DNA of 64,000 bases from contig NZ_BAFX01000150.1 of the NCBI RefSeq assembly GCF_000308815.1, positions 62,001 to 126,000 on the forward strand, written 5' to 3'. The DNA comes from Nocardia concava NBRC 100430. GTDB lineage: Bacteria > Actinomycetota > Actinomycetes > Mycobacteriales > Mycobacteriaceae. Each line of letters starts with the position of its first letter. Positions within the stretch are counted from its first letter, which is position 1. The position numbers were made by a program, and so were the translations under genes. The notes under the pieces are model-generated. The model saw only the letters and a program-made list of their open reading frames with translations, ran no database searches and had not been told where the DNA came from. Below are positions 8,261-18,226 of the stretch, piece by piece.

Positions 8261-9310
8261 ATGTCCGCGCCGCCCGAAGGTGTGACCGATGAACAGACGG
8301 TGGCGCGTGCCGACCGACAGTTAAGCGGCTCTGCATCTTTCATTAACCAGACATTTGCTCTCAGACGCAAGGCTGCGCGGGTGCGAAGTTGGCCCGAACG
8401 AGTACTCCCGCAGCCCCCCGGGCGCGGGTGGCGAAGCAGACCCTGGCAGGACTATGCGCTCTTCGTCATTCTGGTGGCGCCGAACCTGATTCTGTTGGGC
8501 GTCTTCGTCTATCGGCCGCTGGCCGACAACATTCGCCTGTCGTTCACGGACTGGAACATCTCCGCGACCAGCCTGAACTACATCGGTTTCGACAACTACA
8601 CCGAGTGGTTCCAGCGCGACGACACCTGGCAGATCGTCGGCAATACCGTGGTCTTCACGGTCGCCGCCGTGCTGGGCAGCATGGTCCTGGGCCTGGCGCT
8701 GGCCATGCTGCTGGATCGCAAGCTGTTCGGGCGCAATGTGGTTCGCTCGGCGATCTTCGCGCCCTACGTCATCTCCGGCGCGGCCATCGGCGTGGGCTTC
8801 CAGTTCATCTTCGATCCCGGCTTCGGATTGATCCCGGATATCCTGCAGCGCTTGGGCATCCACTCGCCCGACTTCGCGCAGGAACCGCACTGGGCGCTGT
8901 TCATGATCACGGTGACCTACATCTGGAAGAACCTCGGCTACAGCTTCGTCATCTATCTGGCGGCGCTGCAAGGGGTTCGGACCGATCTCATGGAGGCCGC
9001 CGAGATCGACGGCGCGAGCCGCTGGACCACCTTCACCCGGGTGCTGCTGCCGCAGCTGCGGCCGACCACCTACTTCCTGTCGATCACGGTGCTGCTCAAC
9101 TCGTTGCAGGTCTTCGACCTCATCAATGTGATGACCCGCGGCGGGCCCATCGGCACCGGCACCACCACCATGATCTACCAGGTCTATCGCGAGTCCTGGG
9201 TCAACCAGCGCGCCGGTTACGGAGCCGCGGTCGCCACCATCATGTTCCTGGTGCTGCTGCTGGTCACCGTCGTACAGGTGCGCATGATGGACCGAGGGGA
9301 CGAGAAGTGA
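8261..9310 (+). CDS. Carbohydrate ABC transporter permease (UgpA/MalF type)
   Basis: A 349-residue permease with a polar N-terminal extension of about 65 residues and six membrane segments. The EAA-loop EAAEIDGASRWTTFTRVLLP (about residues 246-265) contacts the ATPase. First gene of a five-gene cluster; the second permease follows with a GTGA overlap. It takes up a sugar or glycoside from the periplasmic side together with the downstream binding lipoprotein. The true start could be later than the annotated ATG. A short inverted repeat (TTGGT/ACCAA) at 8221-8236 lies just upstream and could be an operator. Confidence 0.92.
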   Translation: MSAPPEGVTDEQTVARADRQLSGSASFINQTFALRRKAARVRSWPERVLPQPPGRGWRSRPWQDYALFVILVAPNLILLGVFVYRPLADNIRLSFTDWNISATSLNYIGFDNYTEWFQRDDTWQIVGNTVVFTVAAVLGSMVLGLALAMLLDRKLFGRNVVRSAIFAPYVISGAAIGVGFQFIFDPGFGLIPDILQRLGIHSPDFAQEPHWALFMITVTYIWKNLGYSFVIYLAALQGVRTDLMEAAEIDGASRWTTFTRVLLPQLRPTTYFLSITVLLNSLQVFDLINVMTRGGPIGTGTTTMIYQVYRESWVNQRAGYGAAVATIMFLVLLLVTVVQVRMMDRGDEK

Positions 9311-10155
9311 ACCGGCTCAATCTGAATCGGGAGCTGTGGGCGAAGCTCTTCGGCTACGCGGCCATGCTGTGCGTGCTGATCATCGTCGGCGTCCCGCTGT
9401 ACTACATCCTGACCCGCTCGTTCATGGAGCACGCGGAGGTCTACTCGCAGCCGGTCAGTTACTGGCCCAAGCACTGGCTGGGCTCGAACTACCACGACGC
9501 CACCACCGTGCTGCCGTTCTGGCAGTTCCTGCGGAACTCGATCATCGTGACCGCCGTGGTGTCGACGGTGAAGTTCGTGCTGGGCGTGCTCAGCGCCTAC
9601 GGGCTGGTGTTCCTGCGCTTCCCGTACAAGAACGTGCTGTTCCTGACGATCATCGCGGCGCTCATGGTGCCCAACCAGATCACCATCATCTCCAACTACG
9701 CGCTGATGGCTCAGGCCGGACTGCGAAACACGTTCGCGGGCATCATTCTTCCGCTCTGCGGCGTCGCCTTCGGCACCTTCCTCATGCGCAATCACTTCCT
9801 GTCGCTGCCCAGTGAGGTCATCGAGGCCGCGCGCATGGACGGCGCGGGCTGGTGGCGGCTGCTGACCCGGGTGGTGCTGCCCATGTCCGGGCCGACCATG
9901 GTGGCGTTCGCGGTGGTCACACTGGTGAACGAGTGGAACGAATACCTGTGGCCGTTCCTGATGGCAGATGACGCGCGGGTGGCCACGCTGCCGGTCGGCC
10001 TCACCCTGCTGCAGAACACCGAGAACCCCAGTGTCACCAACTGGGGTCCGGTCATGGCCGGGGTCATCCTGACCATGCTTCCCATTCTCATCGTCTTTCT
10101 GGTGCTCCAGCGCCAGATGATCAAGGGCCTCACCTCCGGTGCGGTCAAGGGCTGA
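9307..10155 (+). CDS. Carbohydrate ABC transporter permease (UgpE/MalG type)
   Basis: A 282-residue permease. The GTG start overlaps the stop of the first permease (GTGA), indicating coupled translation. Six membrane segments are expected, and the EAA-loop EAARMDGAGWWRLLTRVVLP is near residues 176-195. It pairs with the preceding permease to form the membrane channel of a CUT1-type sugar importer. The long reading frame that begins further upstream in this phase is only an open-frame extension. Confidence 0.92.
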   Translation: MNRLNLNRELWAKLFGYAAMLCVLIIVGVPLYYILTRSFMEHAEVYSQPVSYWPKHWLGSNYHDATTVLPFWQFLRNSIIVTAVVSTVKFVLGVLSAYGLVFLRFPYKNVLFLTIIAALMVPNQITIISNYALMAQAGLRNTFAGIILPLCGVAFGTFLMRNHFLSLPSEVIEAARMDGAGWWRLLTRVVLPMSGPTMVAFAVVTLVNEWNEYLWPFLMADDARVATLPVGLTLLQNTENPSVTNWGPVMAGVILTMLPILIVFLVLQRQMIKGLTSGAVKG

Positions 10156-10189
10156 GCGTCCGAAAATGAAGTCCCAGAAGGAGATTCCC

Positions 10190-11536
10190 GTGTCCGATTC
10201 TCGCGCTTCTCAGAGGCACCGTTCCGCGCTGTCGCGCCGCGGGTTTCTCGGCCTCGCCGGTGCGGCCGCGGGCGCGGTCGCGCTGACGGCCTGTGCCGGT
10301 TCCGGTGGTGGCGGCACCCAGGGCGGTGATTCCAAGACGATCACCTTCTGGTCCAACCACCCCGGCACCTCCAAGGACCAGGAGACCGAGCTGATCAACC
10401 GGTTCCAGGCCAAGTACCCGGATCTGAAGGTCAATCTGGTCGACGCGGGCAAGAACTACGAAGAGGTCGCGACCAAGTTCAACGCGGCCCTGTCCGGCGG
10501 CGAGCTGCCCGACGTGGTGATCCTGTCCGACGTGTGGTGGTTCAACTACGCGCTCAACGGCACCATCGAGCCGCTGGACAGCCATTTCTCCTCGGCCGGG
10601 GTGAACGTGTCCGACTACGTGGACACCTTCGTCGGCGACTACAAGTTCAACGGCAAGACCTGGGCGCTGCCGTACTCGCGCTCGACCCAGATCTTCTACT
10701 ACAACAAGGATCTGTGGTCCAAGGCCGGACTGCCCGACCGCACCCCGAACAGCTGGGACGAGTTCGACGAGTGGGGCCCCAAGATCCAGAGCGTGATGGG
10801 CGGCGGCGACAAGTGGGCGCACGGCTGGGGTGACGCCAAGAACTACCTGGCCTGGACCTTCCAGGGTCCGTGCTGGACCTTCGGCGGCGCCTACTCCGAC
10901 GAGTGGAAGCTGAAGTTCACCGACCCGGCCACCATCAAGGCCGGAAACTACCTGCGCGACTCCATCAACAACAAGAAGTACGCGGCCATCCGGCCCACCT
11001 ACGCGGTCGACTTCGGCAACGGCATCATCGCCTCCGCCATCGGCTCCACCGGTGACCTCAAGAGCATCAAGACCAATGCCGCGGGCAAGGTCGAATTCGG
11101 CACCGGGTTCCTGCCGCACCCGAACGGCGCGGGCGCCACCACCGGCGGTGCGGGCCTGGCGATTCCGTCGCGGATCAGCGACGCGCGCAAGGAGAACGCG
11201 CTCAAGTTCATCGACTTCATCACCAATGCGGCCAATACCGCGTACTTCTCGCAGGCCACCGGGTACATGCCGGTGCGCAAGTCGGCGGTGAACGACCCCA
11301 GCGAGCAGGACTTCCTGACCAAGAACCCGAACTCGAAGACCGCGATCGACCAGCTCGCGCTGACCAAGCCGCAGAACTACGCGCGCGTGTTCGTGCCCGG
11401 CGGCGACCAGATCATCGGCACCGGCCTGGAGAAGATCGGCCTGCAGAACGCGGATACGGCAGCCACTTTCGCCGATATCTCGAGCCAGCTGCAGACCATC
11501 ATCGACCGGCAGATCACGCCCAAACTGCCCAAATAA
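10190..11536 (+). CDS. Extracellular sugar-binding lipoprotein, Tat-type signal
   Basis: A 448-residue family 1 solute-binding protein (UgpB/MalE-like). The N-terminus carries a twin-arginine motif SRRGFLGLAG (about residues 15-24) and a lipobox ALTAC, so it is probably exported folded and lipidated. The mature part starts KTITFWSNHPG, typical of the family. The GTG start is chosen because AAGGAG lies 7 bp upstream; earlier in-frame starts lack such a site. It supplies substrate to the two permeases. A 19-bp imperfect tandem duplication spans its stop codon. Confidence 0.9.
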   Translation: MSDSRASQRHRSALSRRGFLGLAGAAAGAVALTACAGSGGGGTQGGDSKTITFWSNHPGTSKDQETELINRFQAKYPDLKVNLVDAGKNYEEVATKFNAALSGGELPDVVILSDVWWFNYALNGTIEPLDSHFSSAGVNVSDYVDTFVGDYKFNGKTWALPYSRSTQIFYYNKDLWSKAGLPDRTPNSWDEFDEWGPKIQSVMGGGDKWAHGWGDAKNYLAWTFQGPCWTFGGAYSDEWKLKFTDPATIKAGNYLRDSINNKKYAAIRPTYAVDFGNGIIASAIGSTGDLKSIKTNAAGKVEFGTGFLPHPNGAGATTGGAGLAIPSRISDARKENALKFIDFITNAANTAYFSQATGYMPVRKSAVNDPSEQDFLTKNPNSKTAIDQLALTKPQNYARVFVPGGDQIIGTGLEKIGLQNADTAATFADISSQLQTIIDRQITPKLPK

Positions 11537-11562
11537 GAGCGGGCTGCCCAAGTAAGAGCGGA
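11525..11562 (+). repeat. 19-bp tandem duplication across the stop codon
   Basis: CTGCCCAAATAAGAGCGGG is followed at once by CTGCCCAAGTAAGAGCGGA, identical at 17 of 19 positions. The first copy encodes the last residues and the stop of the binding protein. The second copy is a non-coding echo with AAG in place of AAA. It looks like a recent local slippage event. Confidence 0.85.
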
Positions 11563-11580
11563 TAGAGGAGACACGCCAGC

Positions 11581-12631
<1,051 letters not shown>

Positions 12632-12660
<29 letters not shown>

Positions 12661-13825
12661 TCGGGCGCTGGGCGCGATCGCGGCCGCGGCCGCGGTGGCG
12701 CTCCTGCCCGCCGTCACCCTCGCCGCGCCGCCGGGCGGAGCCGCGCCCCTGTTGTTCGCGCACCCGGGCGTGCTGGTCTCGCGGGCCCAGCTCGACTTCG
12801 CCAAGCAGCAGGTGGCGGCCGGTGCACAGCCGTGGAAGGGCGCATTCGATCAGTTGATCGGAAGTCCTTATGCCGCTTTGGATCACGCGCCCGTGCCGCG
12901 GGCCGTGGTCGATTGCGGGTCGTATTCGAAGCCCGACAACGGTTGCACCGACGAACGCAAGGACGCGGTCTCGGCCTACACCGACGCGCTGGCCTGGTAC
13001 CTGACCGGTGACAATCGCTACGCGGACAAGGCGATCGAGATCATGGACGCCTGGTCCGGCACCGTTACCGACCACACCAATTCCAATGCGCCGATCCAGA
13101 GCGGCTGGGCGGCGTCCATCTGGACCCGGGCGGCGGAGATCATTCGATACAGCCACGACTGGCCCGGTGCCGGTCGCTTCGGCGACATGCTGCGAAACGT
13201 CTACCTGCCCAAGGTGATCAACGGTTCGCAGTCCAACGGCAACTGGGAGCTCGTCGAGCTCGAAGCGACCCTCGGCATCGCCGTCTACACCGAGGACCGG
13301 CCCACCTGGGACAAGGCCATCGGCATGTACCTGGACCGGGTACCCGCCTATATCTACCTGTCCTCGGACGGGTCGATGCCGAAGGTGTCGGCGCGCAGCG
13401 ATCTGCGCACGCCCGAGGCCGTCATCAAGTACTGGCAGAACCAGTCCACCTTCGTGGACGGTCTGGCGCAGGAGACCTGCCGCGACTTCGAGCACACCGG
13501 ATATGGCCTCTCGAGCATCGCCCATATCGCCGAAACCAGTCGTATCCAGAATCAGGACCTGTACCCGCAGGTCGGCGATCGGCTCCGGGCCGCGTTCGAG
13601 TTCCACTCCAGATACCAACTGGGCGAACCGCTTCCGGCCGACATCTGCGGCGGGAAGTTCGACAAGAAGCTCGGCCCCATCACCGAGGTCGCACTGAACG
13701 CGCTGCACGACCGGATGGGTCAGGATCTACCCGAAACCCAGCGACTGACCGATCAGCTGCGCCCGGAGGGCGTGCTCATGTTCAGCCTGTGGGAGACCCT
13801 GACCCACGCGCGCAATCCCGCCTGA
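12632..13825 (+). CDS. Secreted alginate-lyase-fold protein (PF05426-like)
   Basis: About 397 residues with a signal peptide (cleavage near TLAAPP), then an all-alpha toroid of the alginate lyase superfamily. Visible landmarks are the repeated helical pattern (DALAWYLTGDNRYADKAIEI), the cleft motif SNGNWELVE near residue 200, and RDFEHTGYGLSSIAHIAE around residue 290, where family members carry the catalytic His/Tyr. It overlaps the ABC ATPase gene by 29 bp, so it probably belongs to the transport operon and processes a uronate-containing polysaccharide. An ATG 18 bp earlier (12614) is possible. Substrate inferred only from the fold. Confidence 0.78.
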
Positions 13826-13828
13826 CCG

Positions 13829-15808
13829 CTACCAGATCTTCACGCGCTCGGTGGGGTCCAGGTAGAGGTCGTCGCCGGGCTTCACGTCGAACGCATCGTG
13901 GAAGCTGTCCAGATTGCGAACCACCCCATTGCAACGGAACTCCGGCGGGGAGTGGGGGTCGACGGCGAGGCGGCGGATGGCCTCCTCGGTGCGGGCCTTG
14001 GTGCGCCATACCTGGGCCCAGCCGAAGAAGACGCGCTGCAGGCCGGTGAGGTCGTCGAGGACGGGGGATTCCTTGCCCTCCATGGCGATCTTGTAGGCCT
14101 CCAGGGCGATCGAAAGGCCGCCCAGGTCGCCGATGTTCTCGCCGATGGTGAATTCGCCGTTGACGGTGTGGTCGTCGGACAGGTCCTTGGGGGAGAACCG
14201 GTTGTACTGGGCGATCAGCGCCTTGGTGCGCTTGCCGAATTCGGTGCGGTCCGACTCGGTCCACCAGTCGACCATATTGCCGTCGCCGTCGTACTTGGAG
14301 CCCTGATCGTCGAAGCCGTGGCCGATCTCGTGGCCGATGACCGCGCCGATACCGCCGTAGTTGGCGGCGTCGTCGGCGTTCATGTCGAAGAACGGGGGCT
14401 GCAGAATGGCCGCGGGGAAGACGATCTCGTTCATGCCCGGGTTGTAGTAGGCGTTCACGGTCTGCGGGGTCATGAACCATTCGCCGCGATCGACCGGGCC
14501 GCCCAGCTTGTTCAGGTCGCGGTCGTGCTCGGCGGCATAACCGCGGCGGTAGTTGCCCACCACATCGGCCGGGTCGATGGTGACGGCGGAGTAGTCGCGC
14601 CACTCGTCCGGGTAACCGATCTTGGGGGTGAACTTCTCCAGCTTGGCCAGTGCGGCCTGCCGGGTGTCCGGGCCCATCCACTCCAGCCGGGAGATATTGC
14701 GGCGGTAGGCCTCCTGCAGGTTCTCCACCAGCTCGACCATGCGGGCCTTGGCCTCCGGCGGGAAGTGCCGCGCCACATACAGCTTGCCGACGGCCTCGCC
14801 CAGCAGATCCTGCACCAGGGAGACGCCGCGCTTCCAGCGCTCGCGATTCTCCTGCGCACCGGTCAGGGTGCGGCCGTAGAAGTCGAAGTTGGCCTCGACC
14901 AGATCGGCGGTCAGGAACGGCGCGCGGGCCTTCACCACCCGCCAGGCGGTCCACGCCTTCCAGTCGTCCAGGGATTCCGCCGCCCACGTCTGTGCGAAGG
15001 TGCGCACGTAATCCGGCTGGCGCACCACCAGTTCCGCGAACAGCTCGGCGCCCGAGCGGTCCAGGCCCGCGGCCAGCGCGGAAGTCCAGGCGGTCCAGTC
15101 GAATTCCGGGTGCTCGGTGACCAGAGCGTCGAAAGTGGTGAGGTTGTAGCTCAATTCGGCGTCGCGGCGGCGCACCACATCCCAGTGGCCCGCGGCCAGC
15201 TTGGCCTCCAGGTCGAAGACCCGCTGCGCGTCGTAATCCAGCCCGGCCAGCTCGAACATGCGGCGGATGTGGGCGACGTACTTCTCGCGGATCTCCGCGT
15301 ATTCGTCCTTGTGGTAGTACGACTCGTCGGGCAGGCCGATGCCGGACTGGGTGGCGTGCACCAGGTAGCGGGTGGAGTTCTTGTCGTCGGTGTCGACGTA
15401 GAAGGCCAGCGCGCCGCCCACGCCGGTGCGCTGCAGGCTGCCGATGAGCGCGGCGAGGCCCGCCCGGTCGGCCACGGCGGCCACCGCGGCCAGCTCCTCG
15501 GCGATCGGGGTCAGGCCCGCGGCCTCGATGGCGTCGGCGGCCATGAAGCTGTTGTAGAGGTCGCCGATCTTGCGCTCATCGCTGCCCGGGGCGGCGCCGG
15601 AGGCCGAGGCGTCCTGGATGATCTTCTGCACGTCCAGTTCCGCCTGGTCGTAGAGCGTGCGGAAGGCACCGTCGACCGCGCGGTCGGCCGGTATCTCGTA
15701 ACTGTCCAGCCATTTCCCGTTGACGTGCGCGAACAGGTCGTCCTGCACCCGCACGTCCGCGTCACGGAAGGACAGGTCGATACCGGAGGGAGTCAGCTGC
15801 GAAGTCAC
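13829..15808 (-). CDS. zmp1: M13 family zinc metallopeptidase (Zmp1/PepO-like)
   Basis: A 659-residue neprilysin-family peptidase. Zinc-binding HEIGH lies in VIGHEIGHGFDDQGSKYD (about residue 491) and the third ligand in ENIGDLGG about 60 residues later. Conserved NAYYNPGMNEIVFPA precedes the active site. Length and N-terminus (PSGIDLS..DAD..VQDDLF) agree with mycobacterial Zmp1, which has no classical signal peptide and is linked to host inflammasome interference in M. tuberculosis. GTG at 15808 is preferred from that comparison; another GTG lies at 15826. It converges on the lyase gene with a 3-bp gap. Confidence 0.93.
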   Translation of the reverse strand: MTSQLTPSGIDLSFRDADVRVQDDLFAHVNGKWLDSYEIPADRAVDGAFRTLYDQAELDVQKIIQDASASGAAPGSDERKIGDLYNSFMAADAIEAAGLTPIAEELAAVAAVADRAGLAALIGSLQRTGVGGALAFYVDTDDKNSTRYLVHATQSGIGLPDESYYHKDEYAEIREKYVAHIRRMFELAGLDYDAQRVFDLEAKLAAGHWDVVRRRDAELSYNLTTFDALVTEHPEFDWTAWTSALAAGLDRSGAELFAELVVRQPDYVRTFAQTWAAESLDDWKAWTAWRVVKARAPFLTADLVEANFDFYGRTLTGAQENRERWKRGVSLVQDLLGEAVGKLYVARHFPPEAKARMVELVENLQEAYRRNISRLEWMGPDTRQAALAKLEKFTPKIGYPDEWRDYSAVTIDPADVVGNYRRGYAAEHDRDLNKLGGPVDRGEWFMTPQTVNAYYNPGMNEIVFPAAILQPPFFDMNADDAANYGGIGAVIGHEIGHGFDDQGSKYDGDGNMVDWWTESDRTEFGKRTKALIAQYNRFSPKDLSDDHTVNGEFTIGENIGDLGGLSIALEAYKIAMEGKESPVLDDLTGLQRVFFGWAQVWRTKARTEEAIRRLAVDPHSPPEFRCNGVVRNLDSFHDAFDVKPGDDLYLDPTERVKIW

Positions 15809-15902
15809 GATGCCCAGTATGCCCACTCCGGAGGCACACGGCCGGGCTGTGTGAACTTCGCACCAGGTGCGTTCACGATCAGTGAACGCAATGGCTCAGG
15901 GC

Positions 15903-16307
15903 TCAGGCGTCGACGGGGACTCGGTCGAATTCTCCGTCCCGGACCCCGGCGACGAAGGCGCGCCATTCGCCCGGGGTGTAGATCAGGGTGATCGCTCCGT
16001 GCCGGAGGGAGGTGTGGCCGTCCGCACCGGTCTCCGCGATGAGCGCAGTGCGGTGGTTATGGCGGCCCTGCACAGCGGCCAGGAATGTCATCCATTCGGC
16101 CACGGTGACGGTGATGATGGGCTCGTCGTCAAGGCGATGTTCCGGATTGCGCCGGTACTTGCTGTCGCGGATGAGCACCGCATCACCGTCGAATCGAACC
16201 TCCACGCACTGATTTCCGTTATTGGTACGAGACGACGTGAACCAGCCGGTGGATTCCGGCTGATACTTCGCGGTGGTTTGCATGGGCAGCATTTTACCGT
16301 TACGCAT
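15903..16307 (-). CDS. Tandem DUF397 protein
   Basis: 134 residues containing two DUF397-like units. The first (residues about 20-78) has WFTSSRTNNGNQCVEV and IRDSK; the second (about 85-128) is more divergent, with TSLRHGAITLIYTPGEWRAF. DUF397 proteins are small partners of WhiJ-like regulators and occur widely in morphologically complex actinobacteria. Most carry one unit, so the doubled form is notable. The ATG overlaps the stop of the regulator gene by 8 bp. The start could be a few codons later (MLPMQ or MQTT). Confidence 0.75.
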   Translation of the reverse strand: MRNGKMLPMQTTAKYQPESTGWFTSSRTNNGNQCVEVRFDGDAVLIRDSKYRRNPEHRLDDEPIITVTVAEWMTFLAAVQGRHNHRTALIAETGADGHTSLRHGAITLIYTPGEWRAFVAGVRDGEFDRVPVDA

Positions 16308-17166
16308 GCGTTTCCTGCCCTTGCGAATAGCGTTTGATCATCTCCAAAGATTCTGCGCGACCGAGAGATTGGTCGAGTGCGCGCACAAATGCGAACCGCA
16401 GATCGCGAATCTGCTCCGGATCTTCCACCGCCCCACCGAAAACCGCGCTCTCCACCCAGGTGAAGGTGGGCAAATTCTCGGAAGAGAAATCCAGCAGATG
16501 AAAACTCGAGCCGCCCAGCAGTGCGCCCCGGGTCGCGGTGAACGGAATCACCCGTACCGAAATGGAATCCAGTTCGTCCAGCAGCATTGCCAGGTGTTCG
16601 AGTTGCCCGCGCAATACTTTCGGGCCGCCGATCTGTTGCAGGAGGGTGGCCTCGCCGATCACCGCGGTGAGCTCCACCCGATCATCACCGCGCAACCGCT
16701 CCTGCCTCCGCAACCGCACGGCCACAAGCTGTTCCACCTGTACCGGGCGGATCATGACGTCGGCGCTGATGAGCGCCCGCGCGTATTCCTCGGTCTGCAA
16801 CAGCCCGGGCACCACCAGGCTGTCGTAGCTGCGAATGCTCTCCGCGCCCAGCTCCATGCCGTAATACCGTTGCAGCTCAGGCCCGATCAGCGCCGAGGAC
16901 TTGGCCCACCAGCCGCGCTCCTTGCTCAGCACCAGCAGTTCGAGCAGCTCCTCGCGCTCCTCGCCCTCCACCTCGAGCAGCTCCAGCACCGGGCCGATGG
17001 TGGTGGCGGTGAGCACGCGCCGGCCCTTCTCCACATGCGACCAGTTGGCCGGGGTGAAGCCGACGCGCTTGGCGAAGGTCGCCGAGTCGAAGCCGCGCTG
17101 CTCGCGCAATTCGCGCAGCCGCAAGACCAGCTCCCACCGGGCGACGGTAGGGGAGACGGGTGCCAT
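16300..17166 (-). CDS. WhiJ-like XRE/HTH regulator with DUF5753 domain
   Basis: A 288-residue protein with an N-terminal helix-turn-helix (residues about 10-65, with SATFAKRVGFTPANWSHVEKG) and a C-terminal DUF5753 domain (about 95-285, with SYDSLVVPGLLQTEEYARAL and SVRVIPFTATRGALLGGSSF). Such proteins pair with DUF397 proteins in WhiJ/AbaA-type loci that modulate development, and have also been proposed to act as antitoxin-like pairs. The ATG at 17166 is preferred over 17190 because the domain starts right after it. Probably controls the short divergent promoter region at 17167-17256. Confidence 0.82.
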   Translation of the reverse strand: MAPVSPTVARWELVLRLRELREQRGFDSATFAKRVGFTPANWSHVEKGRRVLTATTIGPVLELLEVEGEEREELLELLVLSKERGWWAKSSALIGPELQRYYGMELGAESIRSYDSLVVPGLLQTEEYARALISADVMIRPVQVEQLVAVRLRRQERLRGDDRVELTAVIGEATLLQQIGGPKVLRGQLEHLAMLLDELDSISVRVIPFTATRGALLGGSSFHLLDFSSENLPTFTWVESAVFGGAVEDPEQIRDLRFAFVRALDQSLGRAESLEMIKRYSQGQETHA

Positions 17167-17256
17167 GAGGACGGATGCTACGCCCCGCAACTCGCGGGCG
17201 TGTGACTATTGTCATAGCGATTACTCGGGCTTAGGGTCGGTAGCAGGAGGTTCGCC

Positions 17257-17730
17257 ATGAGCGCGCTGGACCCGTCCTCATATACCGACACCCAGGAAGC
17301 GCTGGCCCGGTGCCGACGCTACCGCAAGGAACACGGCCTGTACGGCGTGGTGGACTCGACCATGGGCCGAATCATGTTGGAGGTCGGGGCCGTCGGGGCC
17401 GTCACCATGCCCACCGACCTGGGACGGCGCGTCCGCGACCACCTCGTGGCACAGGGCCGCTGCGGGCCCGTCATCGCCCATCCGCGCTCGGGGCGATGGA
17501 CGTTCCTGACCGGTCCGACCGACGACTCGTACCTCGACTCCGCCTTGTTCTCAGACCTTTTCAGGGATTGTGCCGCGGTGGCACTGCCCGGTAGCCACAT
17601 CGTGCTGCCGTCGCCGTCGGACGAGCACAGCGGCTACCGCGCGTGGATTCACCCGCCGGAAGGGGACTTTCGCCCCGAACTGGCCGAAGTGGTCGCGGCT
17701 ACCCGCGAGTGCCGACCCGTTACCGGGTAG
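17257..17730 (+). CDS. Small uncharacterised protein divergent from the WhiJ-like pair
   Basis: 157 residues, no signal peptide and no membrane segment. Noticeable stretches are MPTDLGRRVRDHLVAQGRCG, HPRSGRWTFLTGP and AVALPGSHIVLPSPSDE. The WTFLTGP and LPSP pattern resembles small actinobacterial proteins related to a primase/polymerase-like fold, but I am not sure of this. Strong AGGAGG 6 bp before the ATG. The gene is divergent from the HTH/DUF397 pair, suggesting shared regulation. It converges on the DUF4190 gene with an 11-bp overlap. Confidence 0.7.
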   Translation: MSALDPSSYTDTQEALARCRRYRKEHGLYGVVDSTMGRIMLEVGAVGAVTMPTDLGRRVRDHLVAQGRCGPVIAHPRSGRWTFLTGPTDDSYLDSALFSDLFRDCAAVALPGSHIVLPSPSDEHSGYRAWIHPPEGDFRPELAEVVAATRECRPVTG

Positions 17731-18217
17731 GCCGAGGCGTCAAAGTGACGCTGAACTTGTCCTCCACGCGCCTGTTGAACTCGTCCTGGCACTGCTGGAC
17801 CTTGGACTGGTCGTTGCCCGCCTTCTCGAGGCAGTCGATCAGATCGGTGCCGCCGGTGTCCTTGAAGAAGATCCACAGGAAAGCGCCGACAATGCAGCTG
17901 CCGATGATCGCGATGAGACCGGTGATCACACCCGTCAACGCCATCCCGAACCCGCCGGTGCTGCCCCGGCGAGCCTTCACCATGGCGATCGCACCCAGGA
18001 CGAGCGCGACGAGACCACACACGACGCCGACGAACACCGTCCAGAAGGTGAGCACGGCCAGGATGCCGAAGATCATGGCGGTGATCGCCATGCCCTTGCG
18101 CTGCGGCGATTCCTGCCAGTACTGCTGCCCGCCGGGCGGCGGATAGCTGCCCGGCGGCGGTTGCTGACCGTAAGGACCAGGTTGGCCGTACTGCCCCGGT
18201 GGCGGGTACTGGTTCAT
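17720..18217 (-). CDS. DUF4190 domain membrane protein
   Basis: 165 residues. A Pro/Gly/Gln/Tyr-rich N-terminus of about 40 residues with repeated PPGQYGQPG-like units is followed by two or three transmembrane helices (about residues 45-65, 70-98 and 103-125), with GVVCGLVALVLGAIAM typical of DUF4190, and a short polar tail. Function unknown; such small membrane proteins are common in actinobacteria. The stop overlaps the 3' end of the convergent gene. Confidence 0.82.
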   Translation of the reverse strand: MNQYPPPGQYGQPGPYGQQPPPGSYPPPGGQQYWQESPQRKGMAITAMIFGILAVLTFWTVFVGVVCGLVALVLGAIAMVKARRGSTGGFGMALTGVITGLIAIIGSCIVGAFLWIFFKDTGGTDLIDCLEKAGNDQSKVQQCQDEFNRRVEDKFSVTLTPRPTR

Positions 18218-18226
18218 GTGTCGATG

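Noticed and set aside
13898..15991. Long open frame of 697 codons antisense to the M13 peptidase gene
   Set aside because: It mirrors the codon-position GC bias of the real gene. The minus-strand protein has full family motifs while the plus-strand frame is low-complexity with no recognisable domain.
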